A stretch of 64,000 bases of DNA from the NCBI GenBank assembly GCA_007844125.1, contig CM017561.1:64767143-64831142 (forward strand). Direction: 5' to 3'. A program made the position numbers and the translations under genes. Below the pieces are notes generated by a model. It saw only the letters and a list, made by a program, of their open reading frames with translations, was not told where the DNA came from and ran no database searches. Position 1 is the stretch's first letter. Every line of letters begins with the position of its first letter. This stretch comes from Sinonovacula constricta. Its lineage: Eukaryota > Mollusca > Bivalvia > Cardiida > Solecurtidae. Positions 22,942 through 35,500 of this stretch are shown here, piece after piece.

Positions 22942-23884
22942 AACTCAAAGTATTGAAAACATTTCCACAAATTATTTTATTTTGGAAAAATGAGTCCGAT
23001 AAGTGGGGGAGAGCGACGACGTTGAAACTTTACCGGTTACAATCTATCTAGATGTTTTAATATTAACACTTCAGCATAATCGTGCACACACTCACGGTAA
23101 ACATTAAGCTAATTAGCACGGTAGCTGAGCAGGAGGTTTGTGTATACCTTTATCCCGATGTAAAGATAAACACAAGATGTTGTCACCGGTATCGTATATC
23201 ACGGATGTGGATTGAAAATTAATCCTTGAACTTAAAAAATTTGATATAATAAATTGGAGTATCACACGAGGGCTCTTCAGTATGGAACAGGATTCTGTTT
23301 AATTTCTAAAAAAAAAGAAGATCAGCCATTGTTGTCTAATGAATATGTCCTTTAATCATTGAAATAGTTAGTATCGATAATGTAGCTAAAATTTGTTGAA
23401 ATCTTCCAAACTTCGTTTTCGCGATGACTTTTGTTTACAACTTTTATACGTTTAGTAGCCAATAAATATATGCACTGCTATTTAAATGCATTGGGATATT
23501 TCTTTAATCTGATATTTGATCTATTTTCAAATGTATGCGACGATATATTATAGAAGTTTTTATTGGACAGTAATATATTTAGTTATTTTTGTTCTTAATA
23601 TATGGCGTTATTGATGGCGGATTAAAACATTATATTACACACTTCAGAAATACTTATTGAATTGTGATAGTGACCTTTCAGTCGACCGATACAGTACACC
23701 GGTGAGTTGTATGTTTAACATCCGCATAAAATAGAAGCATTAACTATTCAGCTTCCTTGATCGAGACCTTAAAGTAGATCTATGTGCTGTTGTTTTTTCT
23801 TCAGAAAACTCATACTTTTCTGTTAATCCGTGTATGTTGATTACAATCTTTTTATTATATTGTAGCACCGCTATCTTTTGTAAT

Positions 23885-23965
23885 GTATCTTTTGTAATGG
23901 GTCTATGTTTACTTGGCGATGGCCAGAATGTGGCTGATGTCAATAAACCTTTTGACTTGACTTGA
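23885..23965 (+). mobile_element. Retroposon-like 3' tail with CTTGA repeats
   Basis: gatgtcaataaaccttttga is followed by repeated cttga units (23950-23966). An AATAAA-like motif next to a short tandem tail suggests a retroposon 3' end. The 124-codon minus-strand frame 23740-24114 runs through it and is not considered real. Confidence 0.4.
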
Positions 23966-24846
23966 CTTTGATAAATGCTTGTGTTTTTATATGTAAAGGT
24001 TGGTAATATGAGGTTAAAACAAGATATTTCATCCATCTTGAACATCGTCGTCAAATGGTTTAATTTACCATCGCATTTCACCTGTAGGACTATAGCGAGC
24101 ACTGTGTTGAACAACCACCAATTAAATCCCCATTAAGATACACACACATCCTAATCATACGGGTGTTTTATTTCTTCAAACCTTACTCTGCTACATTTCT
24201 TAATACCGCACTGTAAATATAAAGTTATCTGGTAACAATGTCATTCATATGTGTAACACTGTAGAGACTGTTGTACGGACTTACACGCACACAGTGTAGA
24301 TCTTGATCACACACTTGCTACACTCTCTGCACTTTTCATATACATGTACTCTTCATAGGACAATAGTAATTCAAAAATTCATCCATTCTATAATCGTATA
24401 TTTTGCGCATAACTTCTTGCACAAGTTACTTGAAACATTTTGTTAAGACTTAGCAGCAACAACTTAATATCATGAATAAACAGATACCAACAGGCTGATC
24501 TGGATATACAACTTTTGTCTCTTTTGTTGTGTTTCAAGCCTGGTCACTTCGTATTTAGCGGGTCATGAGTTAGGGTTACATTATTAGAAGACTAAGATAA
24601 ACAAGAATAAATGTACTTTCAAGTAAAATGATGATCTTAAAGAAGTTGCCATATACCATAAGTATGTTTGTTTAATATTAAGACAATGTTCAACCCACTT
24701 ACCGGAGCAATAATAAAAAACCCCAAACAGCTCCAAATCAGCTAAACTATGTAAACACGAGCGAAAATTGAAAAACAAAATAAGGGTTATTGTATTAATT
24801 TATTTAACTTATAGATGATAGCAATAGATGTTAGTGCATTTAATTG

Positions 24847-25026
24847 AAACTGTACCTGGTAGCGTGGTATAGCGTAGACTCAAGGTACGGGAGACCCCAG
24901 GTTTGGTTCAGGGTCGCGACATACCAATGGCGTATCATGGTATCATGCCAGGTATTCGCTATAGTGCTATACTCAATGACGGCAGCTCTATATCTGCTTC
25001 AAGAGGAAACCCTGTTGGTGGGATGA
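24847..25026 (+). mobile_element. tRNA-related SINE, family S1
   Basis: The head is ctggtagcgtggtatagcg, followed by gtacgggagaccccaggt, a degraded B-box (ggtttggttcaggg), cgcgacatacca, and the 3' tail ctgttggtgggatgataaac. The same head and tail occur at 29366-29640, and a tail alone occurs at 46689-46735. Box A and box B spacing suggests tRNA ancestry. No TSD was confirmed. Confidence 0.65.
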
Positions 25027-25078
25027 TAAACTCAGCAAATGAATTTAACTGATGTGATTTTAATTATAAGGGAAGCCC

Positions 25079-25240
25079 GTCCACTCATCCCTTCCTCTCG
25101 TCCGTCCGTCCTCTCATCCCGCCCTCTCGTCTGTCCGTCCTCTCGTCCGCCCGTCCTCTCGTCTGTCCGTGCTGTCATCCTGTTCTCTCGTCCGTCCGTC
25201 CGTCCTCTCGTCCGTCTGTTTGTTCGTCTGTCTGGTTGCA
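25079..25240. repeat. GTCCGTCC/CTCTC minisatellite
   Basis: Irregular units of ccgtccgtcctctcgt extend over about 160 bp, immediately right of the S1 SINE. Open frames on both strands (25032-25251) are products of the repeat. Confidence 0.9.
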
Positions 25241-28027
25241 GTTTCATTTAGGCGCGGACAATAATTGCTTTATTAATCATAGCAATATGTAGATATTTGC
25301 GTAAATAATTGAAATTGGCGTGTAAATGTGAGTAAAAATGAGATAAGAAAGTTTGCTTTGTTTATTTGTAGTAACTGACCATCGTCATTATTCATACTTC
25401 TTCTTTATAATTTTCGGATTTGTTCATACTTGCATATTTGATGTTAATGTGTGGTTGTACATAGCTCTGATATTGCATCGATCGTTCGAGAGTTATTGAT
25501 CAGTTGTTTTTTTCTGTCTTGTGCATTTACTCGTACTTGGACCTTCTGGCGTATAATTTTTAGCCTTACAGTTCTTTACTTCTGTCTTGTATGACATTCG
25601 AATTACTGAAGCTGCAGTCAAATAAATATATAGCTGACCTGTTATTCATTCAGGGTGTCTTTTTGCATTGGCTTTGACTTTCCATTTGCGTTATCATACT
25701 TGGTCATAACAACGATGGAGTTAAATACTAACTGCAGTCCCAGTGTAATTCACGTTAAATGATAAACAAACGTTTGCTGGAAATGACCGATTTATGACAG
25801 ACTAAATTACATTCTCCCTTTATTACACTCGCTGTGAAGCAGTTAATGCACACGTAGTTTTTATTACGCAAATGACGTTAGGTGATGATAAGACCGTCAC
25901 TTAGCGTCATTGTCTTTTACTTCTGTTAAGATTATTACTGATTGATTGATCTACAATCGCATTTAAAGCTGATTCTTTAATTTTCTGCGTTTTGTTAGGA
26001 CGTTTATTTATGACTACAATATAAAACGGAAAGTGAAATAACGGTTTTTTATTCATGCATTGACCACAGTTTGTTATACGAGGTCCTACAATTTGAGAGT
26101 TAAATGCGATACGACATCACAAACAAATTTTAAACTACTAGACAATATGACATTAATAAAGTTATAGCCGCGTTCTTTGACTAAAATAATACAGTACAAA
26201 GATAGTGTGCTCTTTGACCTCGAACAATTCAAAGCAGAAACAAAATACTCTCTGACCTAAGCAAATTCAACACGAAAGTAGTATGCTTCGACAGAAAACA
26301 AAGCAATACGGACAATACAAGAACAAATGTATTCATCGAACTAAAATAGTCCACCCATGTTCCGAATCGTTGGCCGGATGTTTATATTGCTCTCGGGTCC
26401 ATTAAGCATGCATGGTGAACTGTTGAACACCGGGTTCTTTGGCAACTTTATTTGAGATCAATACATGAATGTCACTGGGATATGTCTGAAAACCCTTTGG
26501 GATTATTTCCGGCCCAATGTTATGGATCCTACAATACCAGAACACTAAAAGCCGTTGAGTTTTGTTTCTCTTCCAAATGCTTTCTCCAGGATAATGTCAC
26601 TATCGTTTTTACCAATGTGAAAGAGATGAAAACTTGTTGGCAACTGTAATAATTGTTAGCATGTTAAAGTACAAACCACTTTAAAATAGATTTTGTTTTC
26701 TGCAGGAAAACATGCACTCACATGGAAAAAAGACAAAAAAGAGTAAATCATTGATTAATTACCATTAACGTCATATAATTTAAACTTAATGATTAATAAA
26801 ATAAACGAGTGTGCTCAATGTTTCTTGTCATTTTTCATACACATTGGCATATTTTACATTAATATTTTCTATGTTCTTTTTTCTCAAATATAAATGAAAA
26901 TTATTTATGATATCTTCTTATTTAAATTGGTTTGATAATTATTTCTGATCATTATTTAGATAAACCTCGTTATTTCAGTGGTGCACATACTTTTAAAAGA
27001 GACTATTTTAAAAGAATTATTGGGAATACAAATAAATCTTAGACAAATTAGATCTAAAATATTAAATCATTTAAAAATAACCTAATCGAAAAATTCCATA
27101 ACAATACATCATGACTTCATATATTTTTTATTCTCATTTATATTCAACCTTCACATTGCATTTTTACGTCTAAACATATTCTATTACATAGAATGCTTTC
27201 TTGCAAATTCTTCATCATACATTAAACCTAAATACTAAACATTTATTATTTTTGTATCTTATGCTTATTAATATTCTTTAAGTTATTATAAATATCCCTG
27301 TGAAGCATACTTATAATAAATACGTGTAAGTGTATTTGCAATGTCATCAATGTTAACATTAGAATGGTGCATAGTTTAACCTTTAAGGTCCCATTATCTG
27401 AAAAACGGTCAAATGTAAGCGACACTTCCCGTATTTCTGTGTTAATTCTAACACACATACGTTAGATAGGATATAATCTCTGGTTGATACGTATGTCATT
27501 GTTACTGATTTCGTGCAGTATAGGTTAGCGACTGTTTTCTCCTTTGAAGAGAGAAAATCTGTCGTTGCTTTTATTATGTTGAAATATATTCAGATGAAAT
27601 GGGATGAATGCAATATCACACACTGCACCAATAATATTAGCAGAAGAATAAATACTTCCAGTATCCACATACTCACAAGAAAACAGTTACGTGATACATG
27701 TAAGGCTGCTCTTCAATGATTTTACTAGTTAAAACTTGCCATTTTGTCCAAAAAAATATTAGGTTGTGTAATTTACTATATACACAAGCTTTGCCCATTT
27801 TCTTTTACAGAATGACACAAAAAGCCAAAATGTAGGCATTTATGAAGACAATTTATACAGACAGTTATACAGACAGTTATACAGACATTTCAACAACCAG
27901 AACACTAAATGTGAACCTTAGATACAGTCATTATTCTCCTTTTCCCACAACCTCATCAAAAGGTTTTGTGACAACGCAGAAAGATATAAACTCAAAACAG
28001 CTTGTTTTCCTTTCTGAACTACATCGC
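25241..28027. other. Intergenic region without a supported gene
   Basis: This is AT-rich sequence with no recognised gene. A 65-codon frame at 26452-26649 contains a 29-bp segment (26474-26502) that recurs exactly at 28951-28979. A short tandem repeat of 12-13 bp (acagacagttat type) lies at 27854-27886. Nothing else is supported. Confidence 0.35.
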
Positions 28028-28215
28028 AGCGACACAATTGTGGTCATTATAGCTTTTCTGGTTTAGGAAGGACCCAGACAAACATTTGGGTAGAACCACC
28101 GGCGCACATCTAGAAGACCTTTCCATAAAACCCTTTGTACCGACGGGCACCCGAACTCACGAAAAAAAAGGCGAACAGTCAACGGTTCTGCAAGTCGGCG
28201 ACTCTGCCACTCTTC
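28028..28215 (-). mobile_element. tRNA-headed SINE, family S2, minus orientation
   Basis: Shared landmarks with the copies at 31058, 31456 and 33411 are: a cacaattgtgg-like left end, ggaaggaccca, gggtagaaccaccgg, then a box-B-like element in reverse (gcacccgaactcacg) and tcggcgactctgccactctt. The last two, read on the minus strand, are the box B and box A of a tRNA Ser/Leu-type head. This orientation and order match a SINE type that I recall as common in bivalves. Confidence 0.6.
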
Positions 28216-28737
28216 AAAACAGAATATAATTTTTTAAAAACAACAGACATTGTCGTGACTATCTGTCTACATTTGAACTGTTATAGGTGTAAGTAGTAGC
28301 AACATAACACCGCCGTCCTGTTTTGTCAAAACTACTGTCTGGCTTTCATTCGTCACTTATAGATATTTACAATAATAATGCCATTCATCTTTCGCCCACG
28401 TTGTCGTGCAGAAATTAAATTTGCCTTTGAGCGCTCTCTGGAATGCCGAAATCCGATTGTATGATCAACAGATATTTTCATAGCATTTACACATTCATAA
28501 TCATCTTTCTGATAAAAATAATAATAAAAAAAAGAATATTTCTGGCTACTAACGCTCGATCAAACGATCAACTTGGGAGAAACGAAAACTATTACAACCG
28601 CTTGTGATAGGCACATCTTGCGACGCGTGGTGAATTAAATATATGTTTGTTTAGTCGTTTTACAGAATTTATAAGCATCATTTATGTGCTCATATATTGT
28701 GACCTAAACTAGCGATGGAAGGAAGAGATACACAAGG

Positions 28738-28757
28738 ACTAGTATATATATACTAGT
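28738..28757. repeat. 20-bp perfect palindrome
   Basis: actagtatatatatactagt is self-complementary over its entire length. It lies 50 bp left of a GC-richer segment. Confidence 0.9.
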
Positions 28758-29021
28758 ATGTATAATATATTCTTATTCACTCTCTCTTAAAAATATACAA
28801 GGGGAGCGGAGCGGACATCTTTTTCAGGGAGAACGTCTAATCACATTTCTTTGGATCAAGCTGTAGCCGCATGAACTTTCTTTTTTAGATAAATCGTACG
28901 TTTCGTGCGCGGACACGGGCACCAAGCAGCCATTGTTTTGTCGGTCGGCTACTGGGATATGTCTGAAAACCCTTTGGGACCCTTAGTACTTGATGCCTAC
29001 ATTAATCAATTTCCGTTGTAC

Positions 29022-29321
29022 CTACGTAGAGTTCCCGCGCATTATTCGAATGGATACCGTCCTCTGGTTTAACATTTCCTGCACAAAAATGTATTCCCAT
29101 GCAGCTTTAACCTTCGGGCGTCCGCTTGCTTCATGACCATGCGAGTGAAATAAGCAATAACCGCATGGCGCATGCCAGATTCTAAATATCGCCAATGCTT
29201 TACCGTTAGTTAAGATCAGACGGTGTCCGTTCTGTTTGTGTCTTATGCACGTAGGTGTGATTTGCTGACCACAAAATGGGTTGAAGTAAACTTTTTTTTG
29301 TCGGAAAAGAGTTTTAGTCAC
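29022..29321 (-). other. Unidentified open frame in a GC-richer island
   Basis: The minus-strand frame has 99 codons with an ATG start at its right end. Its composition is less AT-rich than the neighbours, and the island spans roughly 28800-29320. The predicted peptide is basic, with a His/Gly/Cys-rich middle (residues about 48-62) and no domain that I recognise. It could be a fragment of an old transposon gene or a chance frame. No exon-like splice sites were evident. Confidence 0.25.
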
Positions 29322-29365
29322 GAACTGACATATAGAGCTATGAAAACACTAAACATATAAAATCA

Positions 29366-29640
29366 GACCTGGTAGCGCAATTGGTTCGATACCGGGCCGC
29401 GACATACCAAAGTCGTTAAAAATGGTAGTGGTATAGCTCCCTTGCTAACGCTCAAGCAAATATAAGGGTAGTTCCATGACTGGTTAGCACAGTGTCATGA
29501 TAATGTGACTGGATGTGGTATCATGCCAGTTGGTCGCGGCATGCTATACACATTGCAGGCAGCAATTTATCTGCGGATAAGTGGACACCGTATCCAGATA
29601 ACTGAAATAATGTTGGTGGGACGATAAACCCAATAAACAA
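29366..29640 (+). mobile_element. tRNA-related SINE, family S1, longer copy
   Basis: The head is acctggtagcgcaattggtt, then a ggttcgataccggg box-B-like element and ccgcgacataccaaag. An internal region includes tggttagcacagtg and tggtatcatgccagttggtc, and the 3' tail is gttggtgggacgataaaccc followed by aataaacaaacaaa. The tail and the gcatgc/tatctg blocks match 24847-25026, which is an internally shortened copy. Confidence 0.7.
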
Positions 29641-29734
29641 ACAAATGAAGGTGGAATATATGACGATGCTATATGAGAATAACAACAACATTTAGTGAAA
29701 TTTGAAATAGAGCTATAGCCATAAACATGCGAAG

Positions 29735-29830
29735 TTACTGTAAAAGTGACAAAAACACGGAAACGAAAAGCCATAACACGGAAAAACTCAGCAATGTCCG
29801 CCTTGGAACGGCCTTTATGTTGAATATCAA
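29735..29830 (+). repeat. R1 fragment (plus)
   Basis: gtaaaagtgacaaaaacacg, then ccataacacggaaaaac and gtccgccttggaacggcc. It is truncated at the hairpin. Confidence 0.5.
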
Positions 29831-29849
29831 CAACGAAAAGCATGCTGGC

Positions 29850-31050
29850 TGGAATGCATTTGCGGTATAATTGTAAGGACTATAGAAGCAACAACACGTG
29901 TTGTCAGTCACCATATCAATCAACACCGAATATCTATATTTGTAAACGAGCTTAAATATTGTTTTGGATAATGGTTTACAAACAATAAATAAAAATCACC
30001 ATAATATAAGCGTATTTTTTATACGTTATGGGGCGACTAAAATAAACAAAACTAAATGTTTTTAAATTTTCATATTTAGATTAATATTTAGATGAAAGAC
30101 ATTCATATAACTTTATTATACAATAATATATTTTTATCTTTAGAAAACAGTTAACAAAATAATAAATTTACGAACTAACATGAAATAAAAAAATAATAAT
30201 AAAATACGCAGCTGTTAATGGACTGTATAAATACGAAACTAAATAAATATTCAAATCTCCTTGACCTTGACATTGGTTCGCAATCGTCAATAGTAAATCA
30301 CTTCTGTATGTCCCCTATTTGTCTTTTATCTTTCACATTACACTTGTATATGGTTACTCTTTATTCTCTAGAACCATTTTTCATGATATACATTTTTCCT
30401 GTTTGGGTGCACTATTTTTTACGGCGATTAGTTCTGTGATGTTTCTCTGTCGATGTACTTTTAACTTTCTTATATACCTTTTGTCGGTTATACAAGTTGT
30501 GATTTTAGAACACTTGTTTTCTATTTTCTATGTCGAAAATACAAGTTTATTTGCTTAGAATAAGGTGTGCATTCCTGTAAATCGCCGTGGCAGCGATAAT
30601 AACTTGTACATTTACCAACACATAATGCATGTTCTGCAATGCTTTTGATATAACCCTAAACGATACGAGTCTTACCATTTCTGACACGACCTAGTCCAAC
30701 TCATTGGCAGATAATTGGTTTTTCAACACGGTTTCCTTCGGAAACCGGCGGATAACTACGACATTAACCGATATATAGGCTTTTAGATAGCCTTAAAATG
30801 ATATCAATTTCACCGCCTTCCTACCCTGCGTCTTATGATATATTCCTAACTATTACTTCTATTTTAATTTGCAAAAACATTTGTTGGATTTCATGAGATG
30901 GATTTGTAAAATAATTGTAACAACTTGTAAAATCATAGGTGACAAGTGAGTCTAGTTGTTGTTTTTGTTGTTTTGTTGTGTGTGTTGTTGTATCGTTTTT
31001 GTTGTTGTTGTTTGTTGTTGTTTTCTTGGTACATTACAAAATTATGTACT
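29850..31050. other. Intergenic region without a supported gene
   Basis: This is AT-rich. The overlapping frames 30218-30558 are hydrophobic but short, lack family similarity and are not supported. A 7-bp hairpin (ggtttcc-ttc-ggaaacc) sits at 30730-30746. A (TTG)n-rich stretch lies at 30955-31030. Confidence 0.35.
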
Positions 31051-31057
31051 TAATTAC

Positions 31058-31262
31058 GTCGTATTGGCGACGTCCAGCTATGATTAAAGCAGAAAGACTC
31101 TAGATATGTCTGGATAATCCACCAACACACATCAGGTCAGAGCTGAAAGACACACCGCCCCCTCTTCCCAGCGCCTCCCCCCCCCCCCCCCCCCCCTACA
31201 TGAATGTTCTCCTCCAGACCGGAACTCAAACCCACACGGTGCGGGGTTAGGGCGAATCTTCC
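31058..31262 (-). mobile_element. tRNA-headed SINE, family S2, minus, with internal poly-C
   Basis: It begins tattggcgacgtccagcta as does 31478, then shows tatgtctggataatccacca and a reversed box-B-like accggaactcaaaccca. A run of 20 C at 31177-31196 interrupts it. Confidence 0.55.
31177..31196. repeat. Poly-C tract
   Basis: Twenty consecutive C residues lie inside the S2 SINE copy. Length is prone to assembly or sequencing error. Confidence 0.95.
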
Positions 31263-31455
31263 GTTAATCAGTTGGTAATGTTGAACCTGTCTTGCTATAG
31301 ATGAACACAATCTTGACCCTATGTGTAAGGTGACATGGTTTTTATATTATTATTGAGATTATTCACGATTCGACATATTTTTAATACGCATTAGAACACT
31401 GTCATTAAAACTTATATGACGGTTAATACTTTATTTTTGTTTTTTATTACATCGC

Positions 31456-31650
31456 ACCGTCACAATTATGGCGATATTGGCGACGTCCAGCTAATTATTG
31501 GCGGAGGAAGACCCCAGTCGTATGACCCCAGACGTGTATCTGGATAGAATCACGGGCGCACCGCAGTATTGCTGGAAAACAACACCACATGAAAGTTCTC
31601 GCGCCGACTGGGACTCGAATCCACGAAGTCAGCAATGAGCGCGCCGATTA
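31456..31650 (-). mobile_element. tRNA-headed SINE, family S2, minus
   Basis: Ordered landmarks are caccgtcacaattatggcg, ggcgacgtccagcta, ggcggaggaagacccc, ggatagaatcacgggcgcac, catgaaagttctcgcg, and a well-kept box B in reverse (tgggactcgaatccacg, about 31609-31625). A cgaagtcagcaatgagcgcg end follows. This is the best preserved S2 copy, about 320 bp upstream of the MFSD4A-like 5' UTR. Confidence 0.65.
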
Positions 31651-31830
31651 ATACATTCTTAAATTCTTTACGTGAATTTCAAGACAAACATGATCAGTGT
31701 ATTTCGTGCTTACTTTTCCATATAAGGAACAATTTCTAAATATATCAGAAAACAAACAAAACAAACATTATATAACAGTTTTTACGCGTAAGGAGATACT
31801 ATTGTTGGAGGTAATGCACGAGTTTGTAGA

Positions 31831-32218
31831 TATAAATACCCTCGATAATTTTCTTTATAATGAGCCCAGTATGTGAAACAATTCAAGCTTTGTCAGCATT
31901 TGGAAAGAATGATTTAATGACGGTTATTCAATTCACGTTGCATTTATATTCTTATCTCTATCTCTATAGGCGACTACAGTCGTATCCAGACCCCTCAACT
32001 GCTCCGGAGGGACATCTTTAAAACTCACTAAAAGGGTGAATTGCGTCGGTTGGTATCTGGAAGCGGATTTAGCGCGAGGATATGAAACCAGTATCGGGAA
32101 AGCCTGTTAGATCTCCGTGGTTGGTTAAAGCTCCATCAGTTAGTGCATCAGTATTGTTACAGTGAGCTATGCATTAACTTGCCAACAGTGGATAAACAGT
32201 TCGAGTGAGATTTTCACA
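31831..32218 (+). promoter_or_regulatory. Putative 5' flank and 5' UTR of the MFSD4A-like gene
   Basis: A TATAAATA lies at 31831-31838. A pyrimidine-rich run ending ctctatag (31969) forms a plausible 3' splice site, so the coding first exon may begin at 31970 as part of a second transcript exon. The leader is stopped in frame (TAG 32141-32143) and contains a minimal upstream frame ATG-CAT-TAA at 32169-32177. The true transcription start cannot be decided from sequence alone. Confidence 0.3.
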
Positions 32219-32571
32219 ATGGAGACATATTCGGACATGCAAACAGACTACGGTCGGGATATGAACTCCGTCGGGAAGGGATTTACGCCAGTTGAACGGC
32301 CGTCGGGTGTGATTCTGGGGTCAGATCCAAGCCCCCTGGACACCGAAGAGAAAATTTCGTTTTGGCGTCTGTTTATGAAGCATAAACTTTCTGTACTTGT
32401 GGATTGTTTAGTTTTCGGTATCTTTGGAATGGGAGTAGCATTCCTTGGACCAACGTTATTTGATTTGGGGTGTCAGACAAAGTCGGATTTAAAGCAGATG
32501 AATTGGGTGTTCTTTGTCCAATTGCTCATGACGATGATAGGATCCGTGTCTGCAGGCTGCCTCTGTGGAAG
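32219..32571 (+). CDS. mfsd4a: MFSD4A-like exon 1
   Basis: Residues 1-117 plus two bases of Arg118. ATG 32219 is the first ATG in frame after the TAG at 32141; an upstream GTG in the same frame is not used as a start. Residues 1-55 are polar and acidic/Ser-rich. Helix 1 (about 57-82) carries GVAFLGPTLFDLG and helix 2 (about 95-116) follows. The donor is gga-ag|gtatgt at 32572, leaving phase 2. The following intron is 21.8 kb. Confidence 0.9.
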
Positions 32572-35500
32572 GTATGTACAAAGTCATATCATTTTCATCG
32601 TCTTTCGCAATTAAGTAATTTAACGTGACCTTGATAAATGATGTTGCACCAGTACACAGTATGGTCGCGAACCAAATACCTGCCTACCTTATAGTGCATT
32701 CAAATGAATCTATTAAGATCCGTAAAAAAGAACTTCCATGGATGACATAGTACGTGTACTTCGTTTAGACTTTCTAAAACTATTCATATTTCTGCTACGA
32801 CAAGCTTAGGCAAATAGTTTTGCTCAAAATCAGTTTTCGAATTGTCTGATTAGGATCTGCATTTTTGCTGCAGCTTCTAGTTACATATATTGTTACAACT
32901 GCATGTAGTTGTCAGCATACCTGAAAGTCTTTCTGCTGAGGATTGTCGTAGCATTATAATGGATGATAACTCAAGTTAACGATTATGCATTGATTCGTAA
33001 AATACGAAGTATTAACCAGCTTTGCCCGCGCCCCTCTAATATACAATTTAAGTTTTCATATAAGGTACACAGACATAAAATCTATTTGGTATAACAAATA
33101 GTACACTATTCACAGTCATATTATTTCGAATTGTGATTAATTTCTTTCTGGTTACCTTTGCACCTCCGCTTTAGGTAAATATAAGATATAAAAACGAAAA
33201 CATAGATCAAGGTATTTTGGAGTTTCGACAAAAGTTTTTAAAACTAAAAAATAAAATCATTTCTATTTCTGTCCTAAGTGAAAACTGCAAATTATTAATA
33301 ATCATTGGCACTGCCGTATTCAAGTAATTTGACTTGACTATATAATATGCATCATTTAAAAACAAGATTATTCTGAACAACTGTTTTTTTTAAAAAGACC
33401 TAATAAAGTCACGATTATGGCAATTATTTCGACGTTTAGATATTTTGAGTGGAGGAAGACATTTATTATGTACCTGTGTAGAACAATTGACGTAGGTCAC
33501 ATGGAAGAACTTCCACTTTTAACTTTTCGTCTCGACCGGCACTCAAACATACTCTGTAATAGGTTTAGAAGTCAGAGGTGTTATATGTCGGCGACTCTAC
33601 CCCTCAGCCTCGAGCACATCATTTAAAATATGTAGTTAAATAAATAGCTTAATGGTAAGCTGCATTACGAGTCATTATGTCCTATATTGTCTATGTCCTA
33701 AAGTAGATTTTTATGTTGACATTTTAATGGGAGTTTGTCTCGAAAAACGTTATAAAAATACCAAATGCTCATATAAATGTCAGCACATAATATTGAACTA
33801 ATCGTATTACGATTTAAGAGACAGCTTTTATCATTAAAAATACGACATGAACATTGGAAGATGTAGATATAAGGCTTCTGTGCATTTTTAACTTAATCAT
33901 GGCACTTTTGAATTAACAAGCGAAAATTGTAAAATGCAATTTAATAATACTCAATCGATGTTAAAGATCGAGTAAATGATTTTTCACACATACAATCTAT
34001 TATTTCTTTATTTTAACGCAAAAATAAAGTTTACATATATAAGTCAAGTGATAGAGTTTGGCGTAGTATGATGTGCGTTTAACTCTTATGAAGAGCTAGC
34101 CTCTTTTTTAACCTATTTAAAACAACTTGACAATATTAAAATCTTCAACTTTTGCGATATTGTTTTTTTAAGTCAAAGGAACATACCAGTTCGATTGGCA
34201 GTTCACAGTTGTGTGTATTATTGATGTTGGAAGTTCTATTACAGTTCTCTGAACATAACATAAACGCCGCAGTACCTCAGGCTCGCCAGCAACAAAACTT
34301 ACTGTATATTTCTGTTGCTGATGCAATATGCTAAAACATCAATACATGTTATATGTGAATAACATTGTTCAGGTGTGGGTGGCGAACCGAAAGTGTAAGG
34401 ATCTATATTTTGATAACATTATCCACCTTCACTGCTGTGCCACATGCACCCAAATGGCAGCGTGTTTTTAGGTCATCACGAAAAGTGACATAAATTATTT
34501 ATCAGCCAGAAACTTACACGAGAAAATGGAAACAGACACAGTGAAAATGTCATTTTTTTCTCTGGATACTTTGTCTCGGTGAGGCGTAAAAGGGGTCAAT
34601 ACCGATGGCAGCTAATGACATTATCATGGTAAAATACGATACCACTGACATAATAACATGTTGGTAAATGGTGCTGAAGGGTTTCCGTTAAGGATGTTTC
34701 CTCCTTTATTTATTGGACAATTATAGCATATAGTAAATCATACAGGACAATAAAATCATGCATCGTTTTGTAAAACTAACTATTCCACAATAAACTTTAA
34801 ATTTCTATTATTTGAAATGCTAGTTTAAATCAGGAGTAAGCAAAAATGATAAATATATTTATCAATTTTTATGATAAATAAAATTCTTTGTTTTAATTTT
34901 GTTTATATGAAAGTACTACGCAATATTTGGGTATAAATTTAATTAATGTTCACTTCAGAAAATGTTCCACATAATAAGTTTTGTATTATGATACTGGAAA
35001 ACACGTTTCTCTCGTACTACATCACATGTGTATCTTTGAACTCGTACTTATAACACGAGTCTGTGAGTACTTCAGACTTTCTGTCCACAATGTGCGTGCC
35101 TATCCTTGTTTTGCAGCCTCCCCCCTCAACTCTTCTAGTAAATTAATCCTATCTCCATTTTGAGAATTTCCAAGACATGAACGAATCACGGCTTTCTGTG
35201 GATTACCTTCTCGTGATTGAAATTAATTTAGTGAAAATTGATTTTTGAAGAACATCAAAGCCATTTAATCAACAGGGATTTTAATCTAGCACAAATGGTT
35301 TTAGGGATCGTTCTCTCCTCGGTGAGAAATTTAATGAAAATGCCTAATTATCACGGAAAGATGCTTGTAATTGCTTTTTCAAGAGAAATGCTTAAAGGCC
35401 GTTTGAATTGGTTGATTAAATTTTGCATTCTACTGACATTTAAATGCAGTTTTATGGCTATATGGTGCCTCTGAACACATTCTAATATACTAGCATAACA

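Noticed and set aside
23740..24114. 124-codon minus-strand frame
   Set aside because: It overlaps a retroposon-like 3' tail with CTTGA repeats and shows no recognisable domain.
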